Source: JBIYSM02 sp044759095 (lineage in GTDB: Bacteria; Bacillota; Bacilli; Brevibacillales; Brevibacillaceae). From it: DNA of 63,820 nucleotides. The translations under genes and the position numbers were made by a program. The first letter of the stretch is position 1. Every line of letters starts with the position of its first letter. The notes beneath the pieces are model-generated. The model ran no database searches. It saw nothing but the letters and a program-made list of their open reading frames with translations, and had not been told where the DNA came from. Where the stretch lies: NCBI RefSeq assembly GCF_044759095.2, contig NZ_JBIYSM020000024.1:1-63820 (forward strand), in the 5' to 3' direction. Below, one piece after another: positions 23,835 through 32,500 of the stretch.

Positions 23835-24161
23835 TCACTCTGATTCACTCAACGGCACCACACCGATTTCTTCCAGCTTTGCGTAAATATCCTTCAGCCT
23901 GGGGTTTCCCTCTCCGACAATTTCCCCGGAAATTACGACAAGCGGATACCACAAATCTTCCTCAATGATCCTCTTTGCCCAGTTTTTGTCTTCTTCTGTC
24001 ACCGGCTGTTGAAAGTCCGAATAGCTGATGCGGATACGATCGTTACCGTATTTGCGGGAGAGCGCAGCCTCCAGCCAGGCAGCTGTTTCCTTTGCCGACG
24101 GCAGATTGACGCAGCTGGCACACAGCTGTTCGGTGCCGTACACTTTTATTTCCACGCTCAT
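23835..24161 (-). CDS. yuzD: DUF1462 thioredoxin-fold protein (YuzD)
   Basis: A 108-residue protein like B. subtilis YuzD. It begins IKVYGTEQLCASCVNLPSAKETAAWL, given as a landmark, with a CASC pair in the position of a thioredoxin active site, and ends VVISGEIVGEGNPRLKDIY. The disulfide-type CxxC suggests a redox or metal role that is not established. It lies 15 bp after the cystathionine lyase gene on the same strand. Confidence 0.85.
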   Translation of the reverse strand: MSVEIKVYGTEQLCASCVNLPSAKETAAWLEAALSRKYGNDRIRISYSDFQQPVTEEDKNWAKRIIEEDLWYPLVVISGEIVGEGNPRLKDIYAKLEEIGVVPLSESE

Positions 24162-24176
24162 CGTCCCTACCGTCCT

Positions 24177-25310
24177 TTATGCCAGGGCTTGTTCCAGGTC
24201 CTCAATAAGGTCTTGGACGTCCTCAATTCCAACAGAAATGCGGATAAGACCATCGGTAATGCCCAACTCCGCACGGCGTTCCGCCGGTATGGATGCATGC
24301 GTCATGCGGGCAGGTACACTGATGAGGCTTTCCACCGCTCCGAGAGATTCGGCCAAAGTAAAGTACTTCACCTTGGAGAGTACTTCGTCCGCACGCTCAC
24401 CGCTTCCCACGTCGAACGAGATCATGCCGCCAAATCCGCGCGCCTGTTTTTGCATCAGTTCATGTCCCGGATGGTTCTCCAGACCCGGGTAAATGACTCT
24501 CTCAATGTCATTGCGCTCTGCCAGCCATTTGGCGAGAGTACGGGTATTGGCCTCGTGCTCTTCCATCCGCACACCCAGCGTTTTCATTCCGCGCAGCAAA
24601 AGCCAGGAGTCCTGCGGTCCGAGCACCCCGCCGATGGCGTTTTGCAGAAAATGCAGTTCCTCACCGAGCTTGGGTTCTTTTGCCACAACCAGACCGGCTA
24701 CGACATCGCTGTGTCCGCCCAGGTATTTTGTAGCGCTGTGGTACACGATGTCTGCACCCAAATCCAGCGGGTTTTGCCAGTACGGTGTCATGAACGTGTT
24801 GTCGACGATCAGCAGCAGCCCTTTCGCTTTGGCGATCTCGGCCAATGCCGCGATGTCGCTGACATTTAACAGCGGGTTTGTCGGCGTCTCCATGATAATG
24901 GCCTTGGTCTCGGGGCGTACAGCCGCTTCTACGGCAGACAGGTTGGTTGTATCCACATAGGTGGCATCCAGTCCCAGACGGGAAAACACCCGTGTGATGA
25001 CGCGATAGGTTCCGCCGTACACGTCGTCTCCTACGATCAGGTGATCTCCTTTGCTAAACATGGAAAGAACCGTGGACAGCGCAGCCATCCCGGAACCGAA
25101 CGCGAGGCCGCGAGCCCCGCCCTCCACTTCCGCAATATACGCTTCCAGTGCGTGGCGGGTCGGGTTCCCCGTACGGGAGTACTCAAAGCCTTTATGCTTG
25201 CCGATCGCTTCCTGTCTGTAGGTGCTTACCTGATAAATCGGAACGGATACGGCGCCGGTATGGGGATCGCCGTCGATTCCTCCGTGAATCAAGCGTGTTT
25301 TTAACCGCAT
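24177..25310 (-). CDS. mccB: cystathionine gamma-lyase/homocysteine gamma-lyase
   Basis: A 377-residue PLP enzyme of the Cys/Met metabolism family. The PLP lysine is in SATKYLGGHSDV; other family motifs are YSRTGNPTR, GSGMAALS and VDNTFMTPYWQNPL. With the upstream cystathionine beta-synthase gene (1 bp gap) it fits the mccA-mccB pair that turns homocysteine into cysteine. Sequence alone cannot exclude cystathionine gamma-synthase or beta-lyase activity. Confidence 0.85.
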   Translation of the reverse strand: MRLKTRLIHGGIDGDPHTGAVSVPIYQVSTYRQEAIGKHKGFEYSRTGNPTRHALEAYIAEVEGGARGLAFGSGMAALSTVLSMFSKGDHLIVGDDVYGGTYRVITRVFSRLGLDATYVDTTNLSAVEAAVRPETKAIIMETPTNPLLNVSDIAALAEIAKAKGLLLIVDNTFMTPYWQNPLDLGADIVYHSATKYLGGHSDVVAGLVVAKEPKLGEELHFLQNAIGGVLGPQDSWLLLRGMKTLGVRMEEHEANTRTLAKWLAERNDIERVIYPGLENHPGHELMQKQARGFGGMISFDVGSGERADEVLSKVKYFTLAESLGAVESLISVPARMTHASIPAERRAELGITDGLIRISVGIEDVQDLIEDLEQALA

Positions 25311-25311
25311 T

Positions 25312-26235
25312 TTATACTCCTCCTTGATAGATTTTCTTGCTCAGATATCGTTCACTGCCGTCCGGAAAAATGGTGACGATGTTGGTACCCGGTTTGGCCG
25401 CCTTCGCCTCGCGCAGAGCCGCAGCCATTGCTGCTCCCGAAGAGCTGCCGACGAGCAGCCCCTCTTTTGCGGCCAACTGCCTCACCAGGTCAAACGCTTC
25501 CGTGTCCATGATCGTGTGAATAGCGTCAAAGTACCCGGTATCCATAAACGGAGGGAGAAATTCCATTCCGATTCCTTCCGTTTTGTGCGGTCCCGGTTCG
25601 CCGCCGTTCAAAATGGAACCCTCCGGCTCGACGATGACGGTTTTTACGGACGGCTTTTGCTCCTTCAAATAGCGAGCAACCCCCATGAATGTACCGCCCG
25701 AGCCTGCCCCGGCAACGAATACGTCCACTTTCCCATCCATTTGCTCCCAAATTTCCGGTCCGGTCGTCTTGTAGTGTGCATCCGGATTGGCCGGGTTGGC
25801 GAACTGCTGGGGAACAAAGGAGCCGGGAATCGCTGCGGCCAGTTCCTGTGCCTTGGCGATGGCCCCCTTGATGCCCAGTTCGGTCGGGGTGTTGACCACT
25901 TCCGCTCCCAGCGCTCGCATCAATTCCTGCTTCTCCTCGGAAAATTTGGCCGGTACGCAAAAAATGACCTTGTATCCGGTGCCCACGGCGGCAAGCGCGA
26001 CCCCGATCCCGGTATTCCCGGCCGTCGGCTCAATGATGGTTCCCCCGGGCTTCAGTTGACCGCTCTCTTCCGCGGCACGAATCAGTTCCATTCCCAGTCG
26101 GTCTTTGACGCTTCCGCCGGGGTTGAAAAACTCTAGTTTTGCAAACAGTCGAACGCCCTCCGGCAGATCAAACTGCGTAAGTTCAACGATTGGCGTGTTA
26201 CCAATCAGTTCCTTCACATTGCGGTAAACCTTCAC
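25312..26235 (-). CDS. mccA: O-acetylserine-dependent cystathionine beta-synthase / cysteine synthase family
   Basis: A 307-residue PLP enzyme. The PLP lysine lies in NPGGSVKDRLG; GNTPIVEL, EPTAGNTGIGVAL and GSSSGAA are typical of the family. Its neighbour is a gamma-lyase, as in B. subtilis mccA-mccB, where this enzyme condenses homocysteine with O-acetylserine. The GTG at 26235 follows GAGGAG by 9 bp. A TATAAT box lies on the minus strand at 26276-26281. Confidence 0.85.
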   Translation of the reverse strand: MKVYRNVKELIGNTPIVELTQFDLPEGVRLFAKLEFFNPGGSVKDRLGMELIRAAEESGQLKPGGTIIEPTAGNTGIGVALAAVGTGYKVIFCVPAKFSEEKQELMRALGAEVVNTPTELGIKGAIAKAQELAAAIPGSFVPQQFANPANPDAHYKTTGPEIWEQMDGKVDVFVAGAGSGGTFMGVARYLKEQKPSVKTVIVEPEGSILNGGEPGPHKTEGIGMEFLPPFMDTGYFDAIHTIMDTEAFDLVRQLAAKEGLLVGSSSGAAMAAALREAKAAKPGTNIVTIFPDGSERYLSKKIYQGGV

Positions 26236-26419
26236 GGCAACTAACTCCTCATCAATGACATCGTTTTTCCTTTCTATTATACCATGACCCAATCTGGAAA
26301 AGTCCATCGGTTGGAGAGCCCGCAGGGTGTGCGGAAAGTGCGAAACCACATGCAAAGACATGGATTTCTTCCCCCTTGGAGATTATAATAGAGGGGAGGA
26401 TGGAAAGGAGTGAATTTCA

Positions 26420-26650
26420 ATGGACAACATGATGGATCAAGTTCAGGAAGTTCTAGATAAACTGCGTCCGTACCTGCAGCGCGACGGTGGCGACGTACAA
26501 CTCGTCGACGTGGAGGACGGTATCGTTAAGCTTCGTCTGATGGGCGCCTGCGGCAGCTGCCCGTCATCGACCATCACCCTGAAAGCGGGGATTGAACGCG
26601 CGCTGTTGGAAGAAATTCCAGGCATTAAAGAAGTACAGCAGGTGTTTTGA
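26420..26650 (+). CDS. yutI: NifU-like Fe-S scaffold protein (YutI)
   Basis: A 76-residue NifU C-terminal domain protein with the cluster-binding motif CGSCPSS in MGACGSCPSSTITLK. It assembles or delivers Fe-S clusters. It begins MDNMMDQVQEVLDKLRPYLQ, has a good GGAAAGGAG site, and a TATAAT box lies at 26384-26389. It is divergent from mccA. Confidence 0.92.
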   Translation: MDNMMDQVQEVLDKLRPYLQRDGGDVQLVDVEDGIVKLRLMGACGSCPSSTITLKAGIERALLEEIPGIKEVQQVF

Positions 26651-26663
26651 TAGCAGGCCAGGG

Positions 26664-26700
26664 AAACCCCCTATCTCTTTGCAAGAGGCAGGGGGTTTTT
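26664..26700. terminator. bidirectional terminator between yutI and the hydrolase gene
   Basis: AAACCCCCT and AGGGGGTTT enclose a loop with its own small stem (CTCTT/AAGAG), followed by a T-run. Part of it encodes the last codons of the minus-strand hydrolase. Confidence 0.85.
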
Positions 26701-27615
26701 GCTTGCCCGCAGCGTCCTGCGGAAGAACGCAATCACTTTTTCGGCGTACTCATCCGGGTACTTGGCATAGCTGCGAACATGTCCGACGTCAGGAACGAGC
26801 CACAGCTCGGAACGATTCTCCCCGGCAAGAGCGTGCAGACGTTCGCTGTTTGAACAAGGCACGGTATCGTCTCCCGTCCCGTGAATCAATAAAATCGGCT
26901 TGTCCGTTTGGGTTACCGCCTGAAACGGTTTCACGTCGCGGGAATCAGCCCCGTACAAGAGCGGGCTAAGACGAAGGATCAGCCAATTGAACGGAAAACG
27001 CGGAAGCCCTGTCCACTGGGGAAGATTCTCCTCCAGGTACTCGCTCAGGGAGAAAAACGGCGAATCCGCGACAACAGCTTGGACACGCGCATCTTGCCCG
27101 GCAACCAGCAGCGAGGTGGCAGCTCCCATGGAGAATCCGATCAACCCGATTGCTTGCTGGGGAAAACGTTGCGCTATGTAATCGACAGCTCCGAGCAGAT
27201 CGAGCTGCTCCCAATAGCCGATCGTCGTGAGTGAACCCCCCGATTCGCCGGCGTTGCGAAAATCAAACATCAGCACATCATAGCCTTCGGCCAGCATCCG
27301 GGCAGCCAGTGACAAGGCGGGCAGATGCGGCTCCTGTCGGTTCTGGCTGTAGCCGTGAGCAAAAATAAGCGTGCCGCCGTTGCTCTTTGCACCGTTGGCC
27401 CGAGCGGACATGTACCAGCCGCTGAGAGTCACGGCCGGATCGCGGCTGGGAAACGTTACCGCTTCCGTCGCTTGTATTCCAAATGTTTGCGGATCCATAT
27501 CGACCGGCTTGCGAGGCGGATGCGTCAGCTTCCAGCTAACCCTCAACGCAATGGCAGTAATTCCTGCCAATACCAGCAGCAGCATGCCAACAGCCATCCA
27601 AATCATTGCGTTCAT
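26671..27615 (-). CDS. membrane-anchored alpha/beta hydrolase
   Basis: A 314-residue hydrolase with one N-terminal transmembrane helix (residues 4-24) and a catalytic domain outside or at the membrane. The nucleophile elbow is GFSMGA, the acid is in HGTGDDTVP and the histidine in GHVRSY, so the triad is complete. FAHGYSQNRQEP provides the oxyanion region. The substrate is unknown. Its ATG overlaps the stop of the preceding dehydrogenase gene by 4 bp, implying translational coupling. Confidence 0.85.
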   Translation of the reverse strand: MNAMIWMAVGMLLLVLAGITAIALRVSWKLTHPPRKPVDMDPQTFGIQATEAVTFPSRDPAVTLSGWYMSARANGAKSNGGTLIFAHGYSQNRQEPHLPALSLAARMLAEGYDVLMFDFRNAGESGGSLTTIGYWEQLDLLGAVDYIAQRFPQQAIGLIGFSMGAATSLLVAGQDARVQAVVADSPFFSLSEYLEENLPQWTGLPRFPFNWLILRLSPLLYGADSRDVKPFQAVTQTDKPILLIHGTGDDTVPCSNSERLHALAGENRSELWLVPDVGHVRSYAKYPDEYAEKVIAFFRRTLRASKNPLPLAKR

Positions 27616-28583
27616 ACCGGTGAGATAGGCTCCCTTCCCGTCAGCACGGCAACGATGTTGTCCGCAGCCAACCGCGCCATCTGTGTGCGCGCCTGATAGG
27701 TGGCACTGCCGATATGCGGCAGCGCGACCACATTGGGGAGCGACAGCAAAGGATGATCAACAGGAACCGGCTCCTGCTGGAAAACATCGAGCCCCGCCGC
27801 CCAGATTTGTTTGGTCACCAACGCCTGATACAGCGCCTCTTCGTTAACCGTTCCGCCGCGGGAGACGTTGATGAAAACAGAAGACGGCTTCATCAGCGAA
27901 AATTCCCGCGCTCCCATCAGTTCGCGGGTCTGTGGCGTCAACGGGGTCAGCAGCACAACGTAATCGGATTCCTGCAGCAGCTCATCCAGCCCGCAGTAGC
28001 GGGCACCGGTAACCCGTTCCGCTGCCATATTGCGCCGCCGATTGTGGTACAAAAGGGACATGTCGAAGCCCTTTGCCCTTTTGGCTACTGCCTCGCCGAT
28101 CCGCCCCATGCCGATAATGCCCAGCTTGGCTCCGTGTACGCTTTGCCCTGCCATCAGGTACGGACTCCATGTTTTCCATTCGCCGGCATGCAGAAAACGG
28201 TTTGCTTCCACCAATCGGCGACCTGCTGCCAGCAGCAGGGCAAAAGCCAGATCAGCGGTCGCTTCCGTCAGCACGTCAGGCGTATTGGTCACGACGATTC
28301 CCCTCTTTTTCGCCGCAGCGACGTCGATATTGTCATAGCCGACGGCCATGTTGGCCACGATCTGCAGACGCTCTGCCCGCTTCAGCAAATCCTCGTCGAT
28401 TCGATCGGTCAGCATGGCAAACAGGGCATCGGCTTTTTCCACCTTCTTAAGCAGGACGTCCCGCGGAACCGGTCCGTCTCCTTCCCACACTTCCACTTGG
28501 GCGATCTCCTGCAGCCGCTCCACAATCTCAGCAGCTACTTTCCTCGTCAGATACACACACCATTTTGCATCCTGTTTCGTCAT
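27612..28583 (-). CDS. D-2-hydroxyacid dehydrogenase (glyoxylate/hydroxypyruvate reductase type)
   Basis: A 323-residue NAD(P)-dependent dehydrogenase. The nucleotide-binding turn is GIIGMGRIG, the catalytic arginine is in NVSRGG, the glutamate is near DVFQQEP, and the histidine is in LPHIGSAT. Family enzymes reduce glyoxylate or hydroxypyruvate. The second of two adjacent ATGs (28583) has the better 7-bp gap from GGAGG. Its 5' end overlaps the end of yutH by 56 bp. Confidence 0.88.
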   Translation of the reverse strand: MTKQDAKWCVYLTRKVAAEIVERLQEIAQVEVWEGDGPVPRDVLLKKVEKADALFAMLTDRIDEDLLKRAERLQIVANMAVGYDNIDVAAAKKRGIVVTNTPDVLTEATADLAFALLLAAGRRLVEANRFLHAGEWKTWSPYLMAGQSVHGAKLGIIGMGRIGEAVAKRAKGFDMSLLYHNRRRNMAAERVTGARYCGLDELLQESDYVVLLTPLTPQTRELMGAREFSLMKPSSVFINVSRGGTVNEEALYQALVTKQIWAAGLDVFQQEPVPVDHPLLSLPNVVALPHIGSATYQARTQMARLAADNIVAVLTGREPISPV

Positions 28584-29625
28584 CATCTGGCCTCCACAAC
28601 CAATCAATGAGCGGAATGGACACCCCGTACCGTTTGCACACGGTCAGCGGAAAGCTGCGAAGTGCCTGTTCCATGTGAGCCAGCTCGTCTTCCAGCGTCC
28701 CTTGCCATGCCTCGGCGTTTACTTCTTCACGCTCCTCGGGAGACAAAGCGCGGTAGGCTTCCACATACTTCAGAAAGCGGCCGGGATACAGCATCAGCGC
28801 ATACACCACGGCGTACTCGCTTTGCAATAGCGGGCAGACACTGTTGTAGCCGTCCAGAAATTGAATCACCGCGTCCTCCCGCCACCCGTTGCGGCGAACA
28901 TCGGCTTTGATCCACTGGCCGATATCCCGCGCACGCATGTCGATGACCCAATTCCATTCGCCGGCGATGTAACGAGCACAATCTTCATTAAATAGAATAT
29001 ACCCTTCGTCAAAATTTTGGTAGGCCACTTTTCCGCAATCGGCCGTTTGCTTCACCACATCTTGATAGCCGACGTCATGCAAATACTGGACAGCCGTGTC
29101 CCCCAGGTGATGCACATACGTATAGGTTGTCAGCAAATACTCGTCGAATGGGGTAATTTCACCGTCGTAGATCCCCAGATCGTCCTGATAGGCGCTGTAC
29201 TGCCGCAGCTTTTTCCGCCACATGGAGGGCCATGATCCCAACGAGCTGTACGGGAAAAACAGCCGATCCCCGGAAAACGAAGCAGTCGCCTGATGAAAAA
29301 GAGCGAGCGCCTGTCCGTTTGCATACACCGGCTCGATGGGAACCGACTCGCGAATCCCCCGGTACAGATAGTAGATTTCCTCTTCGTGCACAACGTAATA
29401 CTGCCCCTTCAACGTTGGCGCCAAGGAGAGCATGGCGATCTCTTTCTGCCCTTTCAGGTGTTTTTTTACCTTCTCGATAAACTTGCTTTTGTACTTGTAT
29501 CCGGCCGGGGCGGTGTACAGATAAAATACACCCTGATCCGTGCACAGGACGGTGTGCCCCCCCTCGACTTTGCAATCAAGGATCCGAAAACCGTATTCAC
29601 TTTGGATTAAGGCTCTTTCCTGCAT
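28528..29625 (-). CDS. yutH: spore coat-associated protein YutH (CotS-family kinase-like)
   Basis: A 365-residue protein of the CotS/YutH family, which has a degraded protein-kinase or aminoglycoside-phosphotransferase fold. Landmarks are FLYTAP-like beta strands early on, ALALFHQAT, and FNEDCARYIAGEWNWVIDMRARDIGQWIKADVR in the catalytic-loop region. B. subtilis YutH is a coat protein. GGGAGG lies 8 bp before the ATG at 29625. It is divergent from yutG and leads the transcript with the dehydrogenase and hydrolase. Confidence 0.82.
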   Translation of the reverse strand: MQERALIQSEYGFRILDCKVEGGHTVLCTDQGVFYLYTAPAGYKYKSKFIEKVKKHLKGQKEIAMLSLAPTLKGQYYVVHEEEIYYLYRGIRESVPIEPVYANGQALALFHQATASFSGDRLFFPYSSLGSWPSMWRKKLRQYSAYQDDLGIYDGEITPFDEYLLTTYTYVHHLGDTAVQYLHDVGYQDVVKQTADCGKVAYQNFDEGYILFNEDCARYIAGEWNWVIDMRARDIGQWIKADVRRNGWREDAVIQFLDGYNSVCPLLQSEYAVVYALMLYPGRFLKYVEAYRALSPEEREEVNAEAWQGTLEDELAHMEQALRSFPLTVCKRYGVSIPLIDWLWRPDDDETGCKMVCVSDEESSC

Positions 29626-29751
29626 GGTTCCATCCTCCCAACGCACTTTCCTCTTAGGGCATTTTATGATGGATGGGCGGGATAGGTGCCTATACCCCGG
29701 CAGATACTACCCACATGCATGTTTGCAGAGCGAACCGAGGAGGAGCTTGAG

Positions 29752-30270
29752 ATGAGAGCCAGTCCCCTTAACAGCAACCAATGCTATGAACAGACACTTG
29801 AACTTCTGCAGCAGCGAGGTGTAGAGGTAGCGGATATCGCCGACATCGTCATGTTTTTGCAGAAAGACTACATTCCCGATTTGTCCTGGGAAACGTGCGT
29901 GGAGAGCGTACAGTCCGTGTTAAAAAAACGCGAGGTGCAAAACGCACTATTTACCGGCATTCAGTTGGACATCCTGGCGGAAGAAAAGAAACTGCTTACA
30001 CCGCTGCAGGACATTATCGAGACGGATGAGCCGCTCTACGGCATTGACGAGGTGCTGGCGCTGGCCATCGTCAATCTGTACGGCAGCATCGGCTTTACCA
30101 ACTACGGGTACGTGGACAAAATGAAATACGGCAAATTAAAGGACCTGAATGACAAAAGCTTTGGCGTTCACACGTTTTTGGATGACCTGGTCGGGGCCAT
30201 TGCCGCAGCCGCCTCCAGCAGGATCGCCCATCGGCACAAGCAAAAAGCGGAAGAACAGGAATGCATGTAG
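29752..30270 (+). CDS. yutG: phosphatidylglycerophosphatase A family protein (YutG)
   Basis: A 172-residue protein of the PgpA family with EPLYGIDEVLALAIVNLYGSIGFTNYGYVDK, given as a landmark, and VHTFLDDLVGAIAAAA. PgpA enzymes dephosphorylate phosphatidylglycerophosphate; the YutG branch is shorter and lacks clear transmembrane helices, so its activity is uncertain. GAGGAGGAG precedes the ATG. It converges on yutF with a 4-bp gap. Confidence 0.8.
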   Translation: MRASPLNSNQCYEQTLELLQQRGVEVADIADIVMFLQKDYIPDLSWETCVESVQSVLKKREVQNALFTGIQLDILAEEKKLLTPLQDIIETDEPLYGIDEVLALAIVNLYGSIGFTNYGYVDKMKYGKLKDLNDKSFGVHTFLDDLVGAIAAAASSRIAHRHKQKAEEQECM

Positions 30271-30274
30271 CCCG

Positions 30275-31057
30275 CTACTTCCCTGTCAATCGGCGGAGCC
30301 AATCCTGCAAATCTGCCGCGATGTAGGTTGGCCGGCAGGAATGATGCTCGGCGTCTTTCGCCGTTGAGTATCCGGTCAGCACCAGCAGACTGTCGAGACC
30401 GCTGTTGGCTCCCGCCTCAATGTCCGTAAACAAATTATCGCCTACAATCAGCGTGTCGTCCGCCGGCACCCCCAGGCTATCCAGCGCATAGCGGACAATC
30501 AACGGCTCCGGCTTCCCGATCACAGTCGGCTTTACGCCGGAAGCAACCGAGACGGCAGCAACCAGGGAACCGTTGCCGGGGAGCAGTCCCCGTTCACTGG
30601 GAAGCGCGGGATCGCAGTTGGTGGCGATAAACTCTGCACCGTTGCGGATGGCGCAAGCGGCAGTTGCCAGCTTTTCATAGGTGAAGGAGCGATCGATCCC
30701 TACCACGACGTAACGGGCTCCTTGTTCCGTCAGGATGAAGCCGTGCCGCTCCAGTTCCCGGCGAAGCCCGTCTTCTCCGATGACGTAGACAGGCGTCCCC
30801 GGCGGTGCCTTTTCAGCAAGAAAGCTGGCCGTAGCCATGCTGGAGGTGTATACTTCGCCGGGGCTGGTAGGCAGCCCCATGGCGGTCAATCGGTCCGCCA
30901 CGTGTTCCGGCGAAGCCGATGAGTTGTTGGTCAGGTAGAGAAAGGGAATGCCTTGCTCCCGAAGGTAACCGATAAACGGTACCGCTTCGGCTATAACTTC
31001 GCTGCCGCGGTAAATCGTCCCGTCCAAATCGAGCAGATAGCCCTTGTACTGTTTCAT
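30275..31057 (-). CDS. yutF: HAD-IIA family phosphatase (YutF, NagD-like)
   Basis: A 260-residue HAD hydrolase. Motif I is LLDLDGTIYRG, motif II is LTNNSS, the lysine is in IGKPEP and motif IV is IVGDNLFTDI, so the active site is complete. A C2-type cap lies in the middle. Relatives dephosphorylate small phosphomonoesters such as p-nitrophenyl phosphate or nucleotides. Repeat R7 occupies the region just upstream. Confidence 0.9.
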   Translation of the reverse strand: MKQYKGYLLDLDGTIYRGSEVIAEAVPFIGYLREQGIPFLYLTNNSSASPEHVADRLTAMGLPTSPGEVYTSSMATASFLAEKAPPGTPVYVIGEDGLRRELERHGFILTEQGARYVVVGIDRSFTYEKLATAACAIRNGAEFIATNCDPALPSERGLLPGNGSLVAAVSVASGVKPTVIGKPEPLIVRYALDSLGVPADDTLIVGDNLFTDIEAGANSGLDSLLVLTGYSTAKDAEHHSCRPTYIAADLQDWLRRLTGK

Positions 31058-31085
31058 TCTGTCCTCCTTTTACCCACACGGCAAA

Positions 31086-31184
31086 ATAACCCACCCGGCA
31101 GTAGCTAGCGCTGCGCCGGGCGGGGCCCCAAACCCTTTCCAAGTGGCTGTATTGGATGTCCATTTTTATAAATTCTTATATGCC
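31086..31184 (+). repeat. hairpin repeat R7a (type A stem, full tail)
   Basis: AATAACCCACCCGGC, loop AGTAGCTAGCGCT, right arm GCGCCGGGCGGGG and a diverged tail (AGTGGCTGTATTGGATGTCC) ending TTCTTATATGCCCTAAAAAA. Its A-run is also the start of the next unit, R7b. Confidence 0.88.
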
Positions 31185-31272
31185 CTAAAAAACCCAGCCG
31201 ACTTTAGCCAACGCTGGTGTCGGCTGGGGCCCCGAACACTTTCCAAGCAGCTGCATCAAATGCCTGATTTTT
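31181..31272 (+). repeat. hairpin repeat R7b (type B stem)
   Basis: CTAAAAAACCCAGCCGAC, loop TTTAGCCAACGCTGGT, right arm GTCGGCTGGGG, then CCCCGAACACTTTCCAAGC and a poorly conserved tail. It follows R7a head to tail and shows that units of both stem types can be joined in tandem. Confidence 0.85.
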
Positions 31273-31291
31273 AACCTTTTCGATAGGCTAA

Positions 31292-31319
31292 AGCAAAATC
31301 CACTCGCCCTGGAGTGGAT
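31292..31319 (-). terminator. terminator of the SufR-like regulator gene
   Basis: On the minus strand ATCCACTC and GAGTGGAT enclose a 6-base loop followed by TTTGCTTT. Confidence 0.7.
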
Positions 31320-31327
31320 CTGGTCTC

Positions 31328-31957
31328 TTACTTTGCTTCTTTGATTTGAAAAATACACTTGTCGCCGCCTTTGGCCATGCAGGACGTCTGCTCCACATCG
31401 GCCTTCAGCACGCGGCGGAACAAGGAAAGTTCACAGCTGCACGCCTGGTTGAATTCCCGCGCCACCTGGGAAATCGGGCAGTTGTACTCTTTGAGGTAAT
31501 ACTGACCGGACTCCTGATCTTTTTCCCATTCAACCATGTATCCCTTTTCATTTTGCAGCTCCGCCAGTTTGGCTACGCGGTGCTCCAAATCGCCTTGCAC
31601 CTGACCGCGGTACGCTTCCTCCAACCGGTTCTCCCGGCGCCGGAACAGCATCTCCACTTTGCCCAATCCGTCCATCTCTTTTAGATCGCGCAGAAAATCA
31701 AGCGTAAGATGGGAATAATTGCGGGGAAACAGTTCGTCTGCTTCCTGCGAAAGAGAGTAGACGTTGGTTGGGCGCCCCATTGCCTGGCGCACAAGCGTCG
31801 ATTGGATCAGGTTGTCCCGCTCCAGTGTGTTCAGATGGCGGCGCACAGCCATTTCAGTAATCCCCAGCTCAACTGCCATGTCGCTGACCGACAGAGATCC
31901 TTTTACCTTGAGCATATGCAGGATCTGGTCACGGGTGGAAGTTCCTTCATTGGTCAT
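31328..31957 (-). CDS. SufR-like winged-helix regulator with Fe-S-type cysteines
   Basis: A 209-residue regulator. A winged helix occupies residues 8-70 (SVSDMAVELGITEMAVRRHL), a helical linker follows, and the C-terminus has Cys160, Cys173, Cys175, Cys193 and Cys201. The C-x12-C spacing and overall layout resemble SufR, a [4Fe-4S] sensor of Fe-S demand. The ATG at 31957 has GGCGGTGAT upstream. Nearby Fe-S genes (yutI, yutM, lipA) make an Fe-S role plausible but it is not shown. Confidence 0.75.
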   Translation of the reverse strand: MTNEGTSTRDQILHMLKVKGSLSVSDMAVELGITEMAVRRHLNTLERDNLIQSTLVRQAMGRPTNVYSLSQEADELFPRNYSHLTLDFLRDLKEMDGLGKVEMLFRRRENRLEEAYRGQVQGDLEHRVAKLAELQNEKGYMVEWEKDQESGQYYLKEYNCPISQVAREFNQACSCELSLFRRVLKADVEQTSCMAKGGDKCIFQIKEAK

Positions 31958-32048
31958 GGATATCACCGCCCTTCTTCCTTCTATTTTAGCGGATAAAAAC
32001 ACTTTAGTAAACAAAAGAAAGCAGTTTGTTTAAAAAAGGGCTTCGCAG

Positions 32049-32483
32049 TTAAAACAGTTCCTTCTTCACAAACTCCCGCACAGCCGGATCAAACTGCCGG
32101 AGTGTCTCCCGCTGCTCGCGCACCAGCGCAATCATGCTGGCGATCGGCACGGCTGTATATTCGTTTACCAGATGCCTGCGGAATTCCACAACCTCTGTCA
32201 ACCGCTTCGCCTGCTGGTCTGACAACACCCGCTCGTCACGCAAAATTTCCACAATATCGGCATAGCTGCCGGGGTCACGCATGATAAAGCCGTCAATCAA
32301 GGCGTTCCCGACGTCGATGACGGCCTCGATTGCAAGATGCAGGGCCCGCTCCATCGCCGCCACCGCCACCTCGTCCTGCGCAATGGCCTCATCGGTGCGT
32401 TCAGCCAGCTTGTCCAGCAGATCGAGCATCTTGCCCATATGTGAGAGCACTTCGTCAATTTTTTTTGTATTTACATCGTACAT
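32049..32483 (-). CDS. yutE: DUF86/HepT-like protein (YutE)
   Basis: A 144-residue helical protein of the DUF86 (HepT) family, like B. subtilis YutE. Toxic HepT ribonucleases carry R-x4-H-x-Y; here the segment is R102-RHLV-N107-E-Y109, so the histidine is asparagine. No MNT nucleotidyltransferase antitoxin gene is adjacent. It is therefore more likely a housekeeping, non-toxic member. Confidence 0.82.
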   Translation of the reverse strand: MYDVNTKKIDEVLSHMGKMLDLLDKLAERTDEAIAQDEVAVAAMERALHLAIEAVIDVGNALIDGFIMRDPGSYADIVEILRDERVLSDQQAKRLTEVVEFRRHLVNEYTAVPIASMIALVREQRETLRQFDPAVREFVKKELF

Positions 32484-32500
32484 ATACGCTTACGCCACCT

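Noticed and set aside
143..31272. Reading the interspersed hairpins as a CRISPR array
   Set aside because: The units are scattered over tens of kilobases with genes between, are not separated by uniform spacers, and no cas gene is present.
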